Shown: positions 19,257 through 28,495, counted from the stretch's first letter. The stretch: DNA of 64,000 bases from Chlamydiifrater volucris (GCF_902806995.1 NZ_LR777654.1:62001-126000); one strand, 5' to 3'. The notes: generated by a model not told the origin, from the sequence alone. Made by a program: numbers and translations.

Positions 19257-20129
19257 TCAATAGTCAGAATCCTTTGATCCGCCAGAATCAAGGTCATCGG
19301 CCTCTCCGACTTCCATATGGGGTAGGTCACCCTTGCTAGAGGCTTTTTTGTTAAGTAGTTCCTCGAGCCTGTGGAGGACCGAAATGCCCTTGGAGATGTG
19401 GTCTTCTGTGTACGTCTTGAGGACAAAGGAGCTGCTTTGTTTTGTTTTGATGCCTTCCTTACGTAGAGGTAAGTCAGAGATTAGCAATAAGGCCCCTATG
19501 GGGAAGTTTCTCCTGTAGCCAGCGGCGAATAGAGTAGCACATTCCATTTCTGCTGTTTGAGCCTTTGTTTCGTAAAGTTTTTTCCGAAATTCTTTATTAA
19601 ACTCCCAAAAACGAACGTTGGTAGTGTGTGTTATTCCAATATGATAATGAGCTCTACTTTCTTCAAGGATTTCTGTTGTCGCTTTTTGCACAACAAAGTT
19701 AGCAAGGGCAGGAACTTCTGGAGGGAAATAAGCGTCCGAAGTGCCTTCCCCACGAATACTTGCGACAGGAACGAAATAGTCTCCGACATTGTAATGAGAC
19801 CGGAGTCCTCCGCACATCCCTAACATCAAGCTAGCTCTAGTATTGGGTAGAAATGAGCACAAATCAACCGTTAGAGCAGCCCCAGGAGAGCCCAATTTAA
19901 AATCTAATATGGAAACTCTCAGTTCGGGGGCATGTGCTGCAGAGAACATAGATCCCTCTGTGATAGGAACTTGAAACATTTTTGCGAAAACGCGGATGTA
20001 GTAAGAGAAATTGGTCAAAAGCAAAAAGGGGCAAAAATCTTGAATGTCTGAGCCAGAGTAGCGTTCTAAAGTGTCCCTGGCTATTCTTTCTTCATGTTTT
20101 CTATCGTCAAAGTCATTGTCTGGTAACAC
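19257..20129 (-). CDS. amn: AMP nucleosidase, short form
   Basis: AMP nucleosidase cleaves AMP to adenine and ribose 5-phosphate. The 290-aa protein is a PNP/UDP phosphorylase superfamily domain: MLGMCGGLRS (about 108-117) is the glycine-rich phosphate and ribose region, TAEMECATLFAAGY the conserved purine and ribose-binding Glu region, and LLLISDLPL the C-terminal Asp motif. It lacks the N-terminal regulatory domain of the 484-aa E. coli enzyme, as in the chlamydial family. It is divergent from efp and convergent with tktB. An activity on futalosine-like nucleosides cannot be excluded from sequence. Confidence 0.85.
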   Translation of the reverse strand: MLPDNDFDDRKHEERIARDTLERYSGSDIQDFCPFLLLTNFSYYIRVFAKMFQVPITEGSMFSAAHAPELRVSILDFKLGSPGAALTVDLCSFLPNTRASLMLGMCGGLRSHYNVGDYFVPVASIRGEGTSDAYFPPEVPALANFVVQKATTEILEESRAHYHIGITHTTNVRFWEFNKEFRKKLYETKAQTAEMECATLFAAGYRRNFPIGALLLISDLPLRKEGIKTKQSSSFVLKTYTEDHISKGISVLHRLEELLNKKASSKGDLPHMEVGEADDLDSGGSKDSDY

Positions 20130-20273
20130 GGAGCCCGCCTTGTCTAGTAGGTTTTACTCAAGATACAAGATTAATTATTTTTCTGAGATCTGTTTTCTCT
20201 GACATTCTTCTGGACAAACCGTCTATTTCAGGAGTAGAATCCATCTACCGATAATGAAACGGAAGTTAATATT

Positions 20274-20846
20274 ATGGTACGTGTAAGCACGAGTGATTTT
20301 AGAGTGGGCTTGAGGATAGAGATAGATGGTCAACCCTACCTGATATTGCAGAATGATTTTGTTAAACCTGGAAAGGGACAAGCTTTTAATCGCATTAAGA
20401 TTAAAAATTTTTTAAACGGTAGAGTCATCGAAAAAACTTTTAAGTCAGGGGAAACTGTCGAGACTGCAGACGTGAGAGAGCAACAGATGAGGCTCTTGTA
20501 TACAGACCAGGAAGGGGCAACTTTCATGGATGATGAAAGTTACGATCAAGAAACTGTCTTTTGGGAGAAGCTTGAAAATATTAGACAGTGGTTGCTAGAG
20601 GATTCTATTTACACGCTGGTGAGATATAATGACGAAATCATTGCAGTTGAGCCCCCTATATTTATGGAGTTGACCATAGTGGAGGCTGCTCCGGGTGTAC
20701 GAGGAGATACGGCATCGGGGAGAGTTTTGAAGCCCGCAGTGACAAATACGGGAGCTAAGATTATGGTGCCTATCTTCATTGAAGAGGGTGAGGTGATTAA
20801 AGTAGACACTCGAACAGGTGATTACGAATCTAGAGTTTCTAAGTAG
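20274..20846 (+). CDS. efp: Elongation factor P (second paralogue)
   Basis: EF-P relieves ribosomes stalled at polyproline. The 190-aa protein has the three expected beta domains and a KOW-like N-terminus. The tip loop FVKPGKGQAF puts a lysine at position 34, the residue that is beta-lysylated by EpmA in E. coli, and the C-terminus keeps GDTASGRVLKPAV. It corresponds to the second chlamydial EF-P gene; from memory, a first one lies elsewhere in these genomes. It is followed 41 nt later by a small conserved gene, probably in the same transcript. Whether this organism modifies K34 cannot be told here. Confidence 0.95.
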   Translation: MVRVSTSDFRVGLRIEIDGQPYLILQNDFVKPGKGQAFNRIKIKNFLNGRVIEKTFKSGETVETADVREQQMRLLYTDQEGATFMDDESYDQETVFWEKLENIRQWLLEDSIYTLVRYNDEIIAVEPPIFMELTIVEAAPGVRGDTASGRVLKPAVTNTGAKIMVPIFIEEGEVIKVDTRTGDYESRVSK

Positions 20847-20887
20847 GTTCTTGTCTAAAATTTGTTGGTTTCGGTAGAGTGCGAGGT

Positions 20888-21127
20888 ATGAAAAAGAAAA
20901 CATTGATCGCCTCGGAAGAGGCCCAGCTTCTTCGAAAACTTCGTGATCGGGGTATTCAGAGAGAAGAGCAGGAAGCAACTAAAAGAGACATGTGGGTTAA
21001 GAAACTCATGGAAATGGCCCCGCCCTCAGCTAGGGATATCGATGTGTCTTCAGTGGTCGATTACAACACCCCGTCAGCAGAGGTTCTTGACTATATAGCC
21101 GGCAGGCTCCTAGAGGAAGGTATATAG
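20888..21127 (+). CDS. Small conserved chlamydial protein of unknown function
   Basis: The 79-aa product is charged and probably helical (EEAQLLRKLRDRGIQREEQEATKRDMW), with a C-terminal EVLDYIAGRLLEEGI. I recognise no domain. The frame is also open from a GTG at 20879. ATG 20888 has GAGG only 1-2 nt before it, too close for good spacing, so the start is uncertain by three codons. It follows efp and corresponds by position to CT753. Confidence 0.75.
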   Translation: MKKKTLIASEEAQLLRKLRDRGIQREEQEATKRDMWVKKLMEMAPPSARDIDVSSVVDYNTPSAEVLDYIAGRLLEEGI

Positions 21128-21156
21128 AGGTCTTCTATCGGACTGTCTGCCCTTTG

Positions 21157-22047
21157 TCAAAACTGCAGTTCGTAAGAGGACTCAAGCTCCAATTCTAGAG
21201 GGGAGTTTTTTTTTCGGAGGCCTCTTATTGCCATGGTGAAGGAGCTGCATCCTTGGCTGCGGACGTCGATTACGTTGAATCGAGCGTTTTTTCTGTCAGA
21301 AATGGACCCAGAGTTCAAGATCAAACTAGGATAGTGGTCTTTGCAGCTGTAAACGGCTGCGGCGTGGTCATGCCCGTGTATGTAAATTTTTGCGTTTGAA
21401 TATTTTTTTAACATATTTTGTAGTAACTTTCCGTTGATGAGATCATGATAAGGTCGGCTTGTCGCTAGCAATGGGTAATGGTTAGCTATGATAACTTTCT
21501 CATCTGCAGGAATATTTAAGAAAAAGTTTTCTAGAACGGAAATTTGCATAGGATCCACTTTCCCATGAGAGGTCATCCATCCGTTAGGGTAAGAACAATC
21601 TAACAGCACCAGCCACCATTGTTCACTGATTTTATTGAAGGTGACACGTCCTTGCTGCAACTGAGGGTTGGGAAAAATCTTGTAGAAAACTCCCTCCGAG
21701 AAAGCTTTCTTTGTGTAAACGTCATGATTGCCTGGTAGCAAGTATATTGGGACAGAAAGCGTTTCTTTAAGGTGATTAATGAAGTTTTTCGCTAAAAGGA
21801 ACTCTTTTTTAGTAGCAGTAAGAGTGAAATCTCCAGTTACGCACAAAGCATCTACTGATAAACCAGAGATTAGCTCCGAGAAATGGTTAATAATTTTACG
21901 CGTTTCAAAGCCCAGAGGACAAAAAAGTTGTCTTAGCATCCCTTTGGCTCGCTTGTTAAAGCATGTAAAAACGTTGAAAGGGAAACAATAGCAATGCAAG
22001 TCCGAAAAATGCAGAAGTCGAAAATCCCCTGGAGATTTAGCAATCAT
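21157..22047 (-). CDS. Metallophosphoesterase
   Basis: This is a calcineurin-like phosphohydrolase of unknown substrate. The metal ligands are visible in order: DLH in HFSDLHCYC (N-terminus), GDFT, the GNHD motif in LLPGNHDVY, and the C-terminal GHDH in YIHGHDHAAA. It has 296 aa. The chosen ATG at 22047 has GAGG 5 nt upstream; a GTG two codons earlier is also in frame. It ends 30 nt from the convergent small gene and starts 13 nt after groEL3, so the two minus-strand genes are probably co-transcribed. Confidence 0.88.
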   Translation of the reverse strand: MIAKSPGDFRLLHFSDLHCYCFPFNVFTCFNKRAKGMLRQLFCPLGFETRKIINHFSELISGLSVDALCVTGDFTLTATKKEFLLAKNFINHLKETLSVPIYLLPGNHDVYTKKAFSEGVFYKIFPNPQLQQGRVTFNKISEQWWLVLLDCSYPNGWMTSHGKVDPMQISVLENFFLNIPADEKVIIANHYPLLATSRPYHDLINGKLLQNMLKKYSNAKIYIHGHDHAAAVYSCKDHYPSLILNSGSISDRKNARFNVIDVRSQGCSSFTMAIRGLRKKNSPLELELESSYELQF

Positions 22048-22059
22048 AAGCACCTCAAA

Positions 22060-23625
22060 CTATTTTTTGCTGATAACAGCTTCAGATCTTAAAATTAAGG
22101 CAGCCAATTCAACAGAGCTTCGAAGAGTTTCTATTACAGTTTTATATGGATCCAAGATTCCTGCTGCAATAAGGTCCTCTATTTGCTCTGAACAACCATT
22201 CAATCCCATAACAGGATTCTTAAGTGCCTGCAATTTTTTAATAACTACTTCTGGTTTAAAACCGCTATTAGAGATTATTTGAGACATTGGTATAAAACAA
22301 GCTCTTTGTAGAGCCGTTATACCTAATTTTGTAGAAGAATCGGGTTGATTTTCTAACAGTGCCTCGAGAGATGATGAAGCGTAAAATAAAGAGGCTCCTG
22401 CACCAGGAATAAAGCCACTTTCTAAAGCTGTTTCTACAGAAAGTATGCATTCTTTGATCGATGATTCAAGGTCTTTGAAGTTCTTTTCACATGCTGAGTT
22501 TATATTTATGAAAGACACTTTTTCTGATAATCTTTTTTTTCGTTGTTCAAACAAAAATTTTTCTTGCTCGTCGGCAGTATTTTTAATGCTTTCATTAAGC
22601 TTTTTTATTTGTAGTGCATGCAACTCCGGTTGCAGATAACTTCCCAATAGGACCAGCTTGTTTGAAAAGATTCTAGCTTGATCGCATTTTCCTAAAGCTT
22701 CTAGAGAAAGTGAAGGAAGATTTTCTTGTCGTACAATGAATGTCCCAGAAAAAAGTGCAGCATCTTCTAATTCATGTTTAGAAAATGAAGAAGGATTCTT
22801 TGGAGAAGCTACGCATACTCGAAGAAGATCTTTAATTTTATTAATAATCAATGAAGACAAAGTTTGGGAAGAAATAGATTCACAAAGAATAAGAAGGTCT
22901 CTTCCTTTTTCTGATATTTTTTTAAACAGTGTAAGAAATGGGTGTAGTTCGGAAATTTTTTCATGGACAACGAGGACGTAAGGGCTTGATAAGGAGACAG
23001 ACATAGAAGAAGTATCTGAGACGAAATACGGAGAGGAGAAACCAAAAGGCAATTTTAAGCCATCTGTGTTGCTTAATGGAGGACGTTGTTCTACATTATC
23101 AACAAGTATAAATCCCGAGGGGAAAACGGCAGAGAAAGCTGCATGCACCGTTTTAGCTACTAGTTCATTGCCTCTTGAAGCACAAAGGGCTAAGTCTCTT
23201 ATTTTATCTAAGTCTTTTACTCTCATAGAGATTTGAGAAAGCTCTTTTTCTAATTCTTGAGCTCCTAGGTGTAATCCTTCGATGATTTGTTCTGAATGAG
23301 CTCCTTCTTTTATGGCTTTTACGCTCTCCTTTAGAAGGGCTTCTAGTAAGAGAATAGAAGTAATACTGCCTCCACCAGCTTTGGTATTTACAGAATCTCC
23401 CAGGGACAAGGCCATTTCCGCTCCTACGACTTCAAAATCATTCTCTAAAGACAAGAGTTTTTTTTGTTCATTAGACAAGCTGCCTCTATTTAGGGAGATG
23501 ATAGAAGTCCTAGAAACAGTTTCTGGTCCGATATGTGGAGCTACCAACGCAGATAACTTACTGATTCCAGATAGTAATTTATCTATGGCATCCTTACCGA
23601 AAGCAAGATTTTTGGCTGAAGACAA
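22060..23625 (-). CDS. groEL3: Third GroEL paralogue, ATPase motif lost
   Basis: The 521-aa protein aligns with GroEL along its length, but key residues are changed. Where GroEL has GDGTTT (catalytic D87), this protein has GGGSIT at 84-89, and the position of D398 is taken by Glu in SIKECILSVETA. The GGM-rich C-terminal tail is also missing. It is therefore unlikely to run the normal ATP cycle. Chlamydiales are known to carry such divergent GroEL2 and GroEL3 copies. No groES and no CIRCE operator lie near it. The start is TTG: a strong GGAGG (about 23633-23637) sits 7 nt before it, while the nearby ATG at 23639 is out of frame. Confidence 0.92.
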   Translation of the reverse strand: MSSAKNLAFGKDAIDKLLSGISKLSALVAPHIGPETVSRTSIISLNRGSLSNEQKKLLSLENDFEVVGAEMALSLGDSVNTKAGGGSITSILLLEALLKESVKAIKEGAHSEQIIEGLHLGAQELEKELSQISMRVKDLDKIRDLALCASRGNELVAKTVHAAFSAVFPSGFILVDNVEQRPPLSNTDGLKLPFGFSSPYFVSDTSSMSVSLSSPYVLVVHEKISELHPFLTLFKKISEKGRDLLILCESISSQTLSSLIINKIKDLLRVCVASPKNPSSFSKHELEDAALFSGTFIVRQENLPSLSLEALGKCDQARIFSNKLVLLGSYLQPELHALQIKKLNESIKNTADEQEKFLFEQRKKRLSEKVSFININSACEKNFKDLESSIKECILSVETALESGFIPGAGASLFYASSSLEALLENQPDSSTKLGITALQRACFIPMSQIISNSGFKPEVVIKKLQALKNPVMGLNGCSEQIEDLIAAGILDPYKTVIETLRSSVELAALILRSEAVISKK

Positions 23626-23730
23626 GACGCAACCTCCATGAAGGGATACATGCGTACCTTACCAAGAGAGTTTTTACTTCACAATAGTAAGCAGCAATAG
23701 GAGGGAACGCTGAAAAGAGAACTATTCCTT

Positions 23731-23801
23731 AGGTGGCACCCGGAATCGAACCGGGGATAGAGGCTTTGCAGGCCTCGGCCTTACCGCTTGGCTATGCCAC
23801 C
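23731..23801 (-). tRNA. tRNA-Cys (GCA)
   Basis: A 71-nt cloverleaf reads on the minus strand: acceptor GGTGGCA pairs with TGCCACC, the T arm contains GGTTCGATTCC, and the anticodon loop CTGCAAA gives anticodon GCA. The discriminator base is U, as required for cysteine. CCA is not encoded. It lies upstream of groEL3 on the same strand. Confidence 0.97.
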
Positions 23802-23941
23802 GAGTGGACAGAAGTCTAACAAATATTGGATTTTAGGGGGCATTTTCTTTTCGTCAGCAACCATTTTTTCTGCTTTTCTTGCAATCATTACAAAATCTTT
23901 CTTATAGTGAGCTGAGAAAAAAAAGAATTTTAGGTAACAAA

Positions 23942-25291
23942 ATGCGTCCTATTCTTCTGTCTGAGTGGGTTTCTTTGTTGTTTCCAGATGTTCCAGAAGT
24001 AGCGTCCTTACAAAAAATATCCGGAGTCGTGATAGACAGTCGCCAGGTTCAGGCTGGGGATGTATTTTTTGCTTTGCCCGGAGCTCGCGTTGATGGACAC
24101 TCTTTTTTGCAAGAGGCAGCTCAAAAAGGGGCTGTTGCTGCTGTGGTTTCTTCTGAATATTCGGGAAGTAACTTTGGCATGGAGTTAATAAAAGTCTCTT
24201 CTGTGTCAGAGGCTTTGTCTCAAGCGGGTAATTGCAAGTACAATTTGTATGAAGGGGTTACCGTTGGAATCACTGGGTCGCTGGGGAAAACAACGGTTAA
24301 AGTTTTCCTAGATGCTATTCTTTCTTCTGTGTATTCGGTGTTTTCCAGTCCTAAAAGCTATAATACGCAACTAACGGTTCCTCTAAGTCTTTTGATGAGT
24401 GAAGGTAATGAGGATTTCCTGATTCTAGAAATGGGAGTCTCTTCACCAGGGGACATGTCAAATCTTCTGAAAATTATCGAACCTGACGTGGCTGTGGTTA
24501 CTCAAGTTTCTTCCCAACACAGCGCATTTTTCCCCGATGGAAAACGGGGGATTTGTCACGAAAAGACTCGCATCTTTGGAGTAAATAAGGCACAAATACA
24601 GCTTCTGCCTAGGGATAGCGAATTTTTTGAATTTATGAAAAATGTTAATCCCGTGGCTGAGCAATTTTCTTTTTCTTTTAGTAATTTCTTAGCCGATTTT
24701 TATTACAAGTCCATATCGGATAATGGGGTGGTTATATCAACTCCTTTTGGAGAGCTATCATTAAATATCAAGTTTCCTTACAAGCCTGCTTATGTTAACT
24801 TCTTAATAGCAGTGTCCCTTGCCACCATTCTTGGTATTTCTTCGGAAGAGATAGAGTCTGTTTTGCCAAATATTAAATTACCTCCCATGCGTTTTGAGAG
24901 TATGGAAAGCAATGGGATTACAGTTATCAACGATGCGTATAACGCAAGTCCAGAAGCTGTTCTGGCTGCCCTGGAGTCTCTTCCAGATCCAGGCCCTCAA
25001 GGGAAAACGGTATTGGTCTTAGGTCATATGGCAGAATTGGGAGCATATTCTAACGAGGGGCATGCTATCGTGGCCGAAGTAGCCTTGAAAAAGGCTCAAG
25101 CTATATTTTTTATTGGAGATAAATGGGAACCCATACAGTGGATGTGTGAACAAAGCTCGTGTAATGTGGAGTTTCATCCTACACCTAATTCCTTAGTGGA
25201 GAAACTAAAAAAGTTAGTTTGTAAGGGGGATGTTGTCTTGTTAAAAGGGTCCCGGATTTTTGCTTTGGAATCTTTGCTAAACTGTTTTTAG
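23942..25291 (+). CDS. murF: UDP-MurNAc-tripeptide:D-Ala-D-Ala ligase MurF
   Basis: MurF adds D-Ala-D-Ala to the UDP-MurNAc tripeptide, the last cytoplasmic step of the pentapeptide. Visible motifs are the ATP loop GITGSLGKTT (109-118), LILEMGVSSPGDM, HEKTRIF, INDAYNASPEAVLAAL (nucleotide and Mg2+ region) and LGHMAELG. The 449-aa size is normal. The central motif that usually reads NxxxAHLxxFGS is altered here to SSQHSAFFPD. The frame is open from 23879, but ATG 23942 has AGG 8 nt upstream and begins the family's usual start. It is the first gene of the peptidoglycan and division cluster. Confidence 0.93.
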   Translation: MRPILLSEWVSLLFPDVPEVASLQKISGVVIDSRQVQAGDVFFALPGARVDGHSFLQEAAQKGAVAAVVSSEYSGSNFGMELIKVSSVSEALSQAGNCKYNLYEGVTVGITGSLGKTTVKVFLDAILSSVYSVFSSPKSYNTQLTVPLSLLMSEGNEDFLILEMGVSSPGDMSNLLKIIEPDVAVVTQVSSQHSAFFPDGKRGICHEKTRIFGVNKAQIQLLPRDSEFFEFMKNVNPVAEQFSFSFSNFLADFYYKSISDNGVVISTPFGELSLNIKFPYKPAYVNFLIAVSLATILGISSEEIESVLPNIKLPPMRFESMESNGITVINDAYNASPEAVLAALESLPDPGPQGKTVLVLGHMAELGAYSNEGHAIVAEVALKKAQAIFFIGDKWEPIQWMCEQSSCNVEFHPTPNSLVEKLKKLVCKGDVVLLKGSRIFALESLLNCF

Positions 25292-25303
25292 TTCGTTGTC
25301 CTC

Positions 25304-26443
25304 ATGATTCATGGTCCTTTGCTTTCTTCTCTTCTTTTTGAAAGAGCTTTTCCTTTAGTAGTGGGGGGGTTTTCTTTTGCTTTCCTTGCATTTCTGGCGT
25401 TGATAAATCCTTTCATTCGTTGGTTAAAGAAAGAGAAAATTCAAGATACTCCTGAGAAAGAATATTGCGAGAGGTTAAAGAAGTTACACGAGGATAAGAG
25501 CAAGACCCCTACAATGGGAGGGGTTCTTATGGCTATGGTTTTGATTGCGACTTGTTTCCTAAGTTTTGGTGTGTACTCCCCTATGGCGTGGCTTTTGATC
25601 TTTTCCATCATTTGTTGGGCGTCTCTAGGTTTTGTAGATGATCTGGTTAAGCAGAAACGTAAGAAAGGACATGGACTTTCCGCAAAGAAAAAATTCGTTT
25701 TTCAAGTGCTGATAGCTTCCATTACCGTATTCGGACTTATCCAAATTTCCTCTAGCGATTGCCCTAGAGAAGTGTCATCGGTATGGCATCAAGAGCAAAA
25801 AACGGACAATGTTTGTGCAGCAGACTCATTTTTTATTTTCAACGTGCCCTTTATAAAAGAAGGCATAACGGTTTCTTCCTTTTTGGGAAGAGCTTTCCTC
25901 TTTTGCTTGGCTATTTTAGCAATCGTTGGTTCGGTAAATGCGGTGAATTTAACTGATGGATTAGACGGTTTGGCGTCCGGTTGTATGCTTATGGCATCAA
26001 CTTGTTTTATCATCGTAATGATTCTTTCTGAAATGTTTTCTAGTCATGCAGTGAAAGCACCAGTAGAGATTTTATTATTGTTATCAAGCACCGTTGGGGT
26101 TTGTTCTGGGTTCTTCTTGTATAACAAATTCCCAGCTAGAATTTTTATGGGAGATACAGGATCTATGATGTTAGGCGGAGTGCTTGGGACTTGCGTTGTT
26201 TCCATCCGTCAAGAGCTGCTCCTTCTCATCATTGGGGGGGTGTTCGTAGCAGAAGCCTTATCAGTTATTCTTCAAATAGCTTCTGTTAAGATCAGAAATA
26301 AGCGTATCTTTTTGTGTTCTCCGTTGCACCATCATTTTGAATATAAAGGCATACCAGAAAATAGAGTGGTTGTTGGGTTTTGGTATGCTGGAGCTATTTT
26401 GGGTGTAATTGGGGTTTTGTCTGCAGTATTGAGTTTTTTATGA
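25304..26443 (+). CDS. mraY: Phospho-MurNAc-pentapeptide translocase MraY
   Basis: MraY joins UDP-MurNAc-pentapeptide to undecaprenyl phosphate to give lipid I in the inner membrane. About ten membrane helices are visible. Hallmarks: TPTMGG (68-73), FVDDLVK with the catalytic Asp pair (110-116), NAVNLTDGLDGLA (212-224), FMGDTGS (281-287) and the C-terminal HHHFEYKG. At 379 aa it is longer than the usual 320-360. An insertion of roughly 25-30 residues with two cysteines (C153, C171) sits at about 148-177, before FNVPFIKEG, in what should be a periplasmic loop. It overlaps murD by ATGA. Confidence 0.95.
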   Translation: MIHGPLLSSLLFERAFPLVVGGFSFAFLAFLALINPFIRWLKKEKIQDTPEKEYCERLKKLHEDKSKTPTMGGVLMAMVLIATCFLSFGVYSPMAWLLIFSIICWASLGFVDDLVKQKRKKGHGLSAKKKFVFQVLIASITVFGLIQISSSDCPREVSSVWHQEQKTDNVCAADSFFIFNVPFIKEGITVSSFLGRAFLFCLAILAIVGSVNAVNLTDGLDGLASGCMLMASTCFIIVMILSEMFSSHAVKAPVEILLLLSSTVGVCSGFFLYNKFPARIFMGDTGSMMLGGVLGTCVVSIRQELLLLIIGGVFVAEALSVILQIASVKIRNKRIFLCSPLHHHFEYKGIPENRVVVGFWYAGAILGVIGVLSAVLSFL

Positions 26444-27717
26444 AAAAGTCTGTAGTTATTCTGGGGCTTGGCGTGAGCGGGTTGTCCGCAGCCAAATATT
26501 TGGATGAAAAAGGGGTTCCTTTGCTAGGAATGGATAGAGAGCCCGTGTTGAAAAGTATAAGGTTGAGGTTCCCCGTTATTTCAGATAAGGCTGCTTTACC
26601 AGAAGCTGTTGTTGGTATAGTGCGTTCTCCGGGGATTCCTTGTGATCATCCCGTGATTTTAGAAGCTAAAAATAGGGGATTACCTGTTGTTACAGAATTG
26701 GAACTCGCTTTTGGCGATGCAAGGCTTAACAAGTACCCCTGTATAGGGGTGACAGGAAGTAATGGGAAAACGACAACAGTAGAATTTCTCTCTCATTTGA
26801 TAAATAGTCAGGGAATTCCTGCTCTAGCCGTAGGCAACATAGGTTTGCCTCTGTTGGATACGCTAGATGCTCCAGGAATTCGTGTGATAGAGATTAGTTC
26901 TTTTCAATCTGTAATGGCCTTAGAATTTCCAATTCTTTCTTCCGCTGCCGTCTTAAATATTTCTAGTAATCATATTGATTATCATGGAAGCATGGAGGAT
27001 TACTCTGTAGCAAAATGTAGGATTGTTAGATATCTTAAAAATAGAGAAAACCTATTTGCAGAAGGACATATTATCGCTAAAAAATTTGATGGAGTGGGGA
27101 TATCTCTTTGTAATCACTACGGGAAGATGCAATTTCTGTGGGATAAAGAAGATGCATTAAAAAGTGTTTACTCGCATGATAGGAGGAATTACTGTGCAGC
27201 TTTGGCACTGGCCAGAACGGTTATTGACGTGAGTGATGAGGAGTTTGTGAGCGCTGTACAAACTTTTCGTAAGCCTGCGCATAGATTAGAGTTCGTTGCA
27301 AATGTTTCTGGAGTTTGTTACGTTAACGATAGCAAGGCGACGACTTTTGATTCTGTCATCAAGGCTGTCAGTTCTGTGCAGGGAGAGGTAATTTTGCTTC
27401 TTGGAGGGAGAAACAAGGGGGGCGATTTCTCTTTTCTAGTGTCTCAATTGCTTGAAGAAGTAGGAAATAAAATAAGAAAAGTCATTACTTTTGGTGAAAG
27501 CAGGGGTGAGATTCTCATAGCTTTTTCGAGATGGTACGAAACAAGTGAAGTAGAGTCTTTGGAAGCCGCTGTGGAGTTGGCCAAAGGTGAGGCTATTGTG
27601 GGCGATACTGTTTTGCTTTCCCCAGGATGTGCTAGTTTTGATCAGTTTGCTAGTTTTGAACATCGAGGGGATGTCTTTAAACGGTTAGTGCACGGATTGC
27701 GGGAGTCATTGTTATGA
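26440..27717 (+). CDS. murD: UDP-MurNAc-L-alanine:D-glutamate ligase MurD
   Basis: MurD adds D-Glu to UDP-MurNAc-L-Ala. The 425-aa product starts MKKSVVILGLGVSGLSAAKYL (UMP-binding fold). It shows the ATP loop GVTGSNGKTTT, VIEISSFQ, SNHIDYHG, NDSKATTFDSV and LSPGCASFDQFASFEHRGDVF, all standard for MurD. The ATG overlaps the mraY stop in an ATGA, and its own stop overlaps the nlpD start the same way, so the three are translationally coupled. Confidence 0.97.
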   Translation: MKKSVVILGLGVSGLSAAKYLDEKGVPLLGMDREPVLKSIRLRFPVISDKAALPEAVVGIVRSPGIPCDHPVILEAKNRGLPVVTELELAFGDARLNKYPCIGVTGSNGKTTTVEFLSHLINSQGIPALAVGNIGLPLLDTLDAPGIRVIEISSFQSVMALEFPILSSAAVLNISSNHIDYHGSMEDYSVAKCRIVRYLKNRENLFAEGHIIAKKFDGVGISLCNHYGKMQFLWDKEDALKSVYSHDRRNYCAALALARTVIDVSDEEFVSAVQTFRKPAHRLEFVANVSGVCYVNDSKATTFDSVIKAVSSVQGEVILLLGGRNKGGDFSFLVSQLLEEVGNKIRKVITFGESRGEILIAFSRWYETSEVESLEAAVELAKGEAIVGDTVLLSPGCASFDQFASFEHRGDVFKRLVHGLRESLL

Positions 27718-28472
27718 ATCGTAGAGATACTGTCATCATTGCAGCTGTTCTTAATTGTGCTTTACTCGGAGCTTTATTCATTACGGCAAAGCGCTCAGAA
27801 GAGAAGAATTTGGAGATACCAGCGTCAGCTTTTCGGGCTCCGATAGTAGAGGTTTCTCCTAATGCTGAGGGAACTTCAACGGGTGGGGGGAATGGAGAGT
27901 TAGTCCGTCAATTTATGGAAGAACCTGTAGTGATAGCGAAAGTTCCAGAAGTATCCTCTCCAGGTGTTCCCTCGGCGCCTTCCAATACAAAACCTCAGGA
28001 GGGAACTAGTAAAACACAAGGGCAGGTGAGCAATGTGGGATCAACCACAGTAATGGCCAATAAAGAGTCAGCAAATGTGCCTTCCGTAGAAGTTATGAAA
28101 AGGGATGGCGCTGTCTCCCAGGAAAAAGCAGAGCAATTCATCACCATAGTGGTCAAGAAAGGAGACTTTCTGGAAAGAATAGCAAAAGCTAATGGCACCA
28201 CTGTAAATGCTATCATGAAGTTGAATAATCTAACTTCAACTCAGCTAAAAATAGGTCAATTATTGAGGGTGCCAGAGCCTAAAGAAGAAAAAAAGATAAA
28301 TTCTGTGGCTGTGGCTTCTGCTGAAGATTATTACACCGTACATGAAGGGGACAGTGCTTGGTCTGTTGCTTTACGCCACAAGATGAAGGTCTCAGATCTA
28401 TTGAAGTTGAACGACCTTGATGAGAACTCAGCTCGCAAAATTAAACCTGGGGACCAGTTGCGCATTCGATAA
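27714..28472 (+). CDS. nlpD: NlpD-like LysM protein without peptidase domain
   Basis: The 252-aa protein has an N-terminal membrane anchor or signal (residues about 8-25) and a Ser/Pro/Thr-rich linker of about 100 residues. Two LysM domains follow: one starts ITIVVKKGDFLERIAK and one starts YYTVHEGDSAWSVALRHK. LysM domains bind peptidoglycan. The M23 endopeptidase domain of E. coli NlpD is absent, so it should not cut peptidoglycan; it may instead localise or activate an amidase. No lipobox cysteine is obvious (a Cys occurs inside the hydrophobic stretch). It overlaps murD by ATGA and lies 23 nt before ftsW. Confidence 0.85.
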   Translation: MNRRDTVIIAAVLNCALLGALFITAKRSEEKNLEIPASAFRAPIVEVSPNAEGTSTGGGNGELVRQFMEEPVVIAKVPEVSSPGVPSAPSNTKPQEGTSKTQGQVSNVGSTTVMANKESANVPSVEVMKRDGAVSQEKAEQFITIVVKKGDFLERIAKANGTTVNAIMKLNNLTSTQLKIGQLLRVPEPKEEKKINSVAVASAEDYYTVHEGDSAWSVALRHKMKVSDLLKLNDLDENSARKIKPGDQLRIR

Positions 28473-28495
28473 TTGAAAAGGTAGGTTAGAGCCCA

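Noticed and set aside
23626-23730. CIRCE operator expected before a groEL gene
   Set aside because: Neither TTAGCACTC nor its complement is present.
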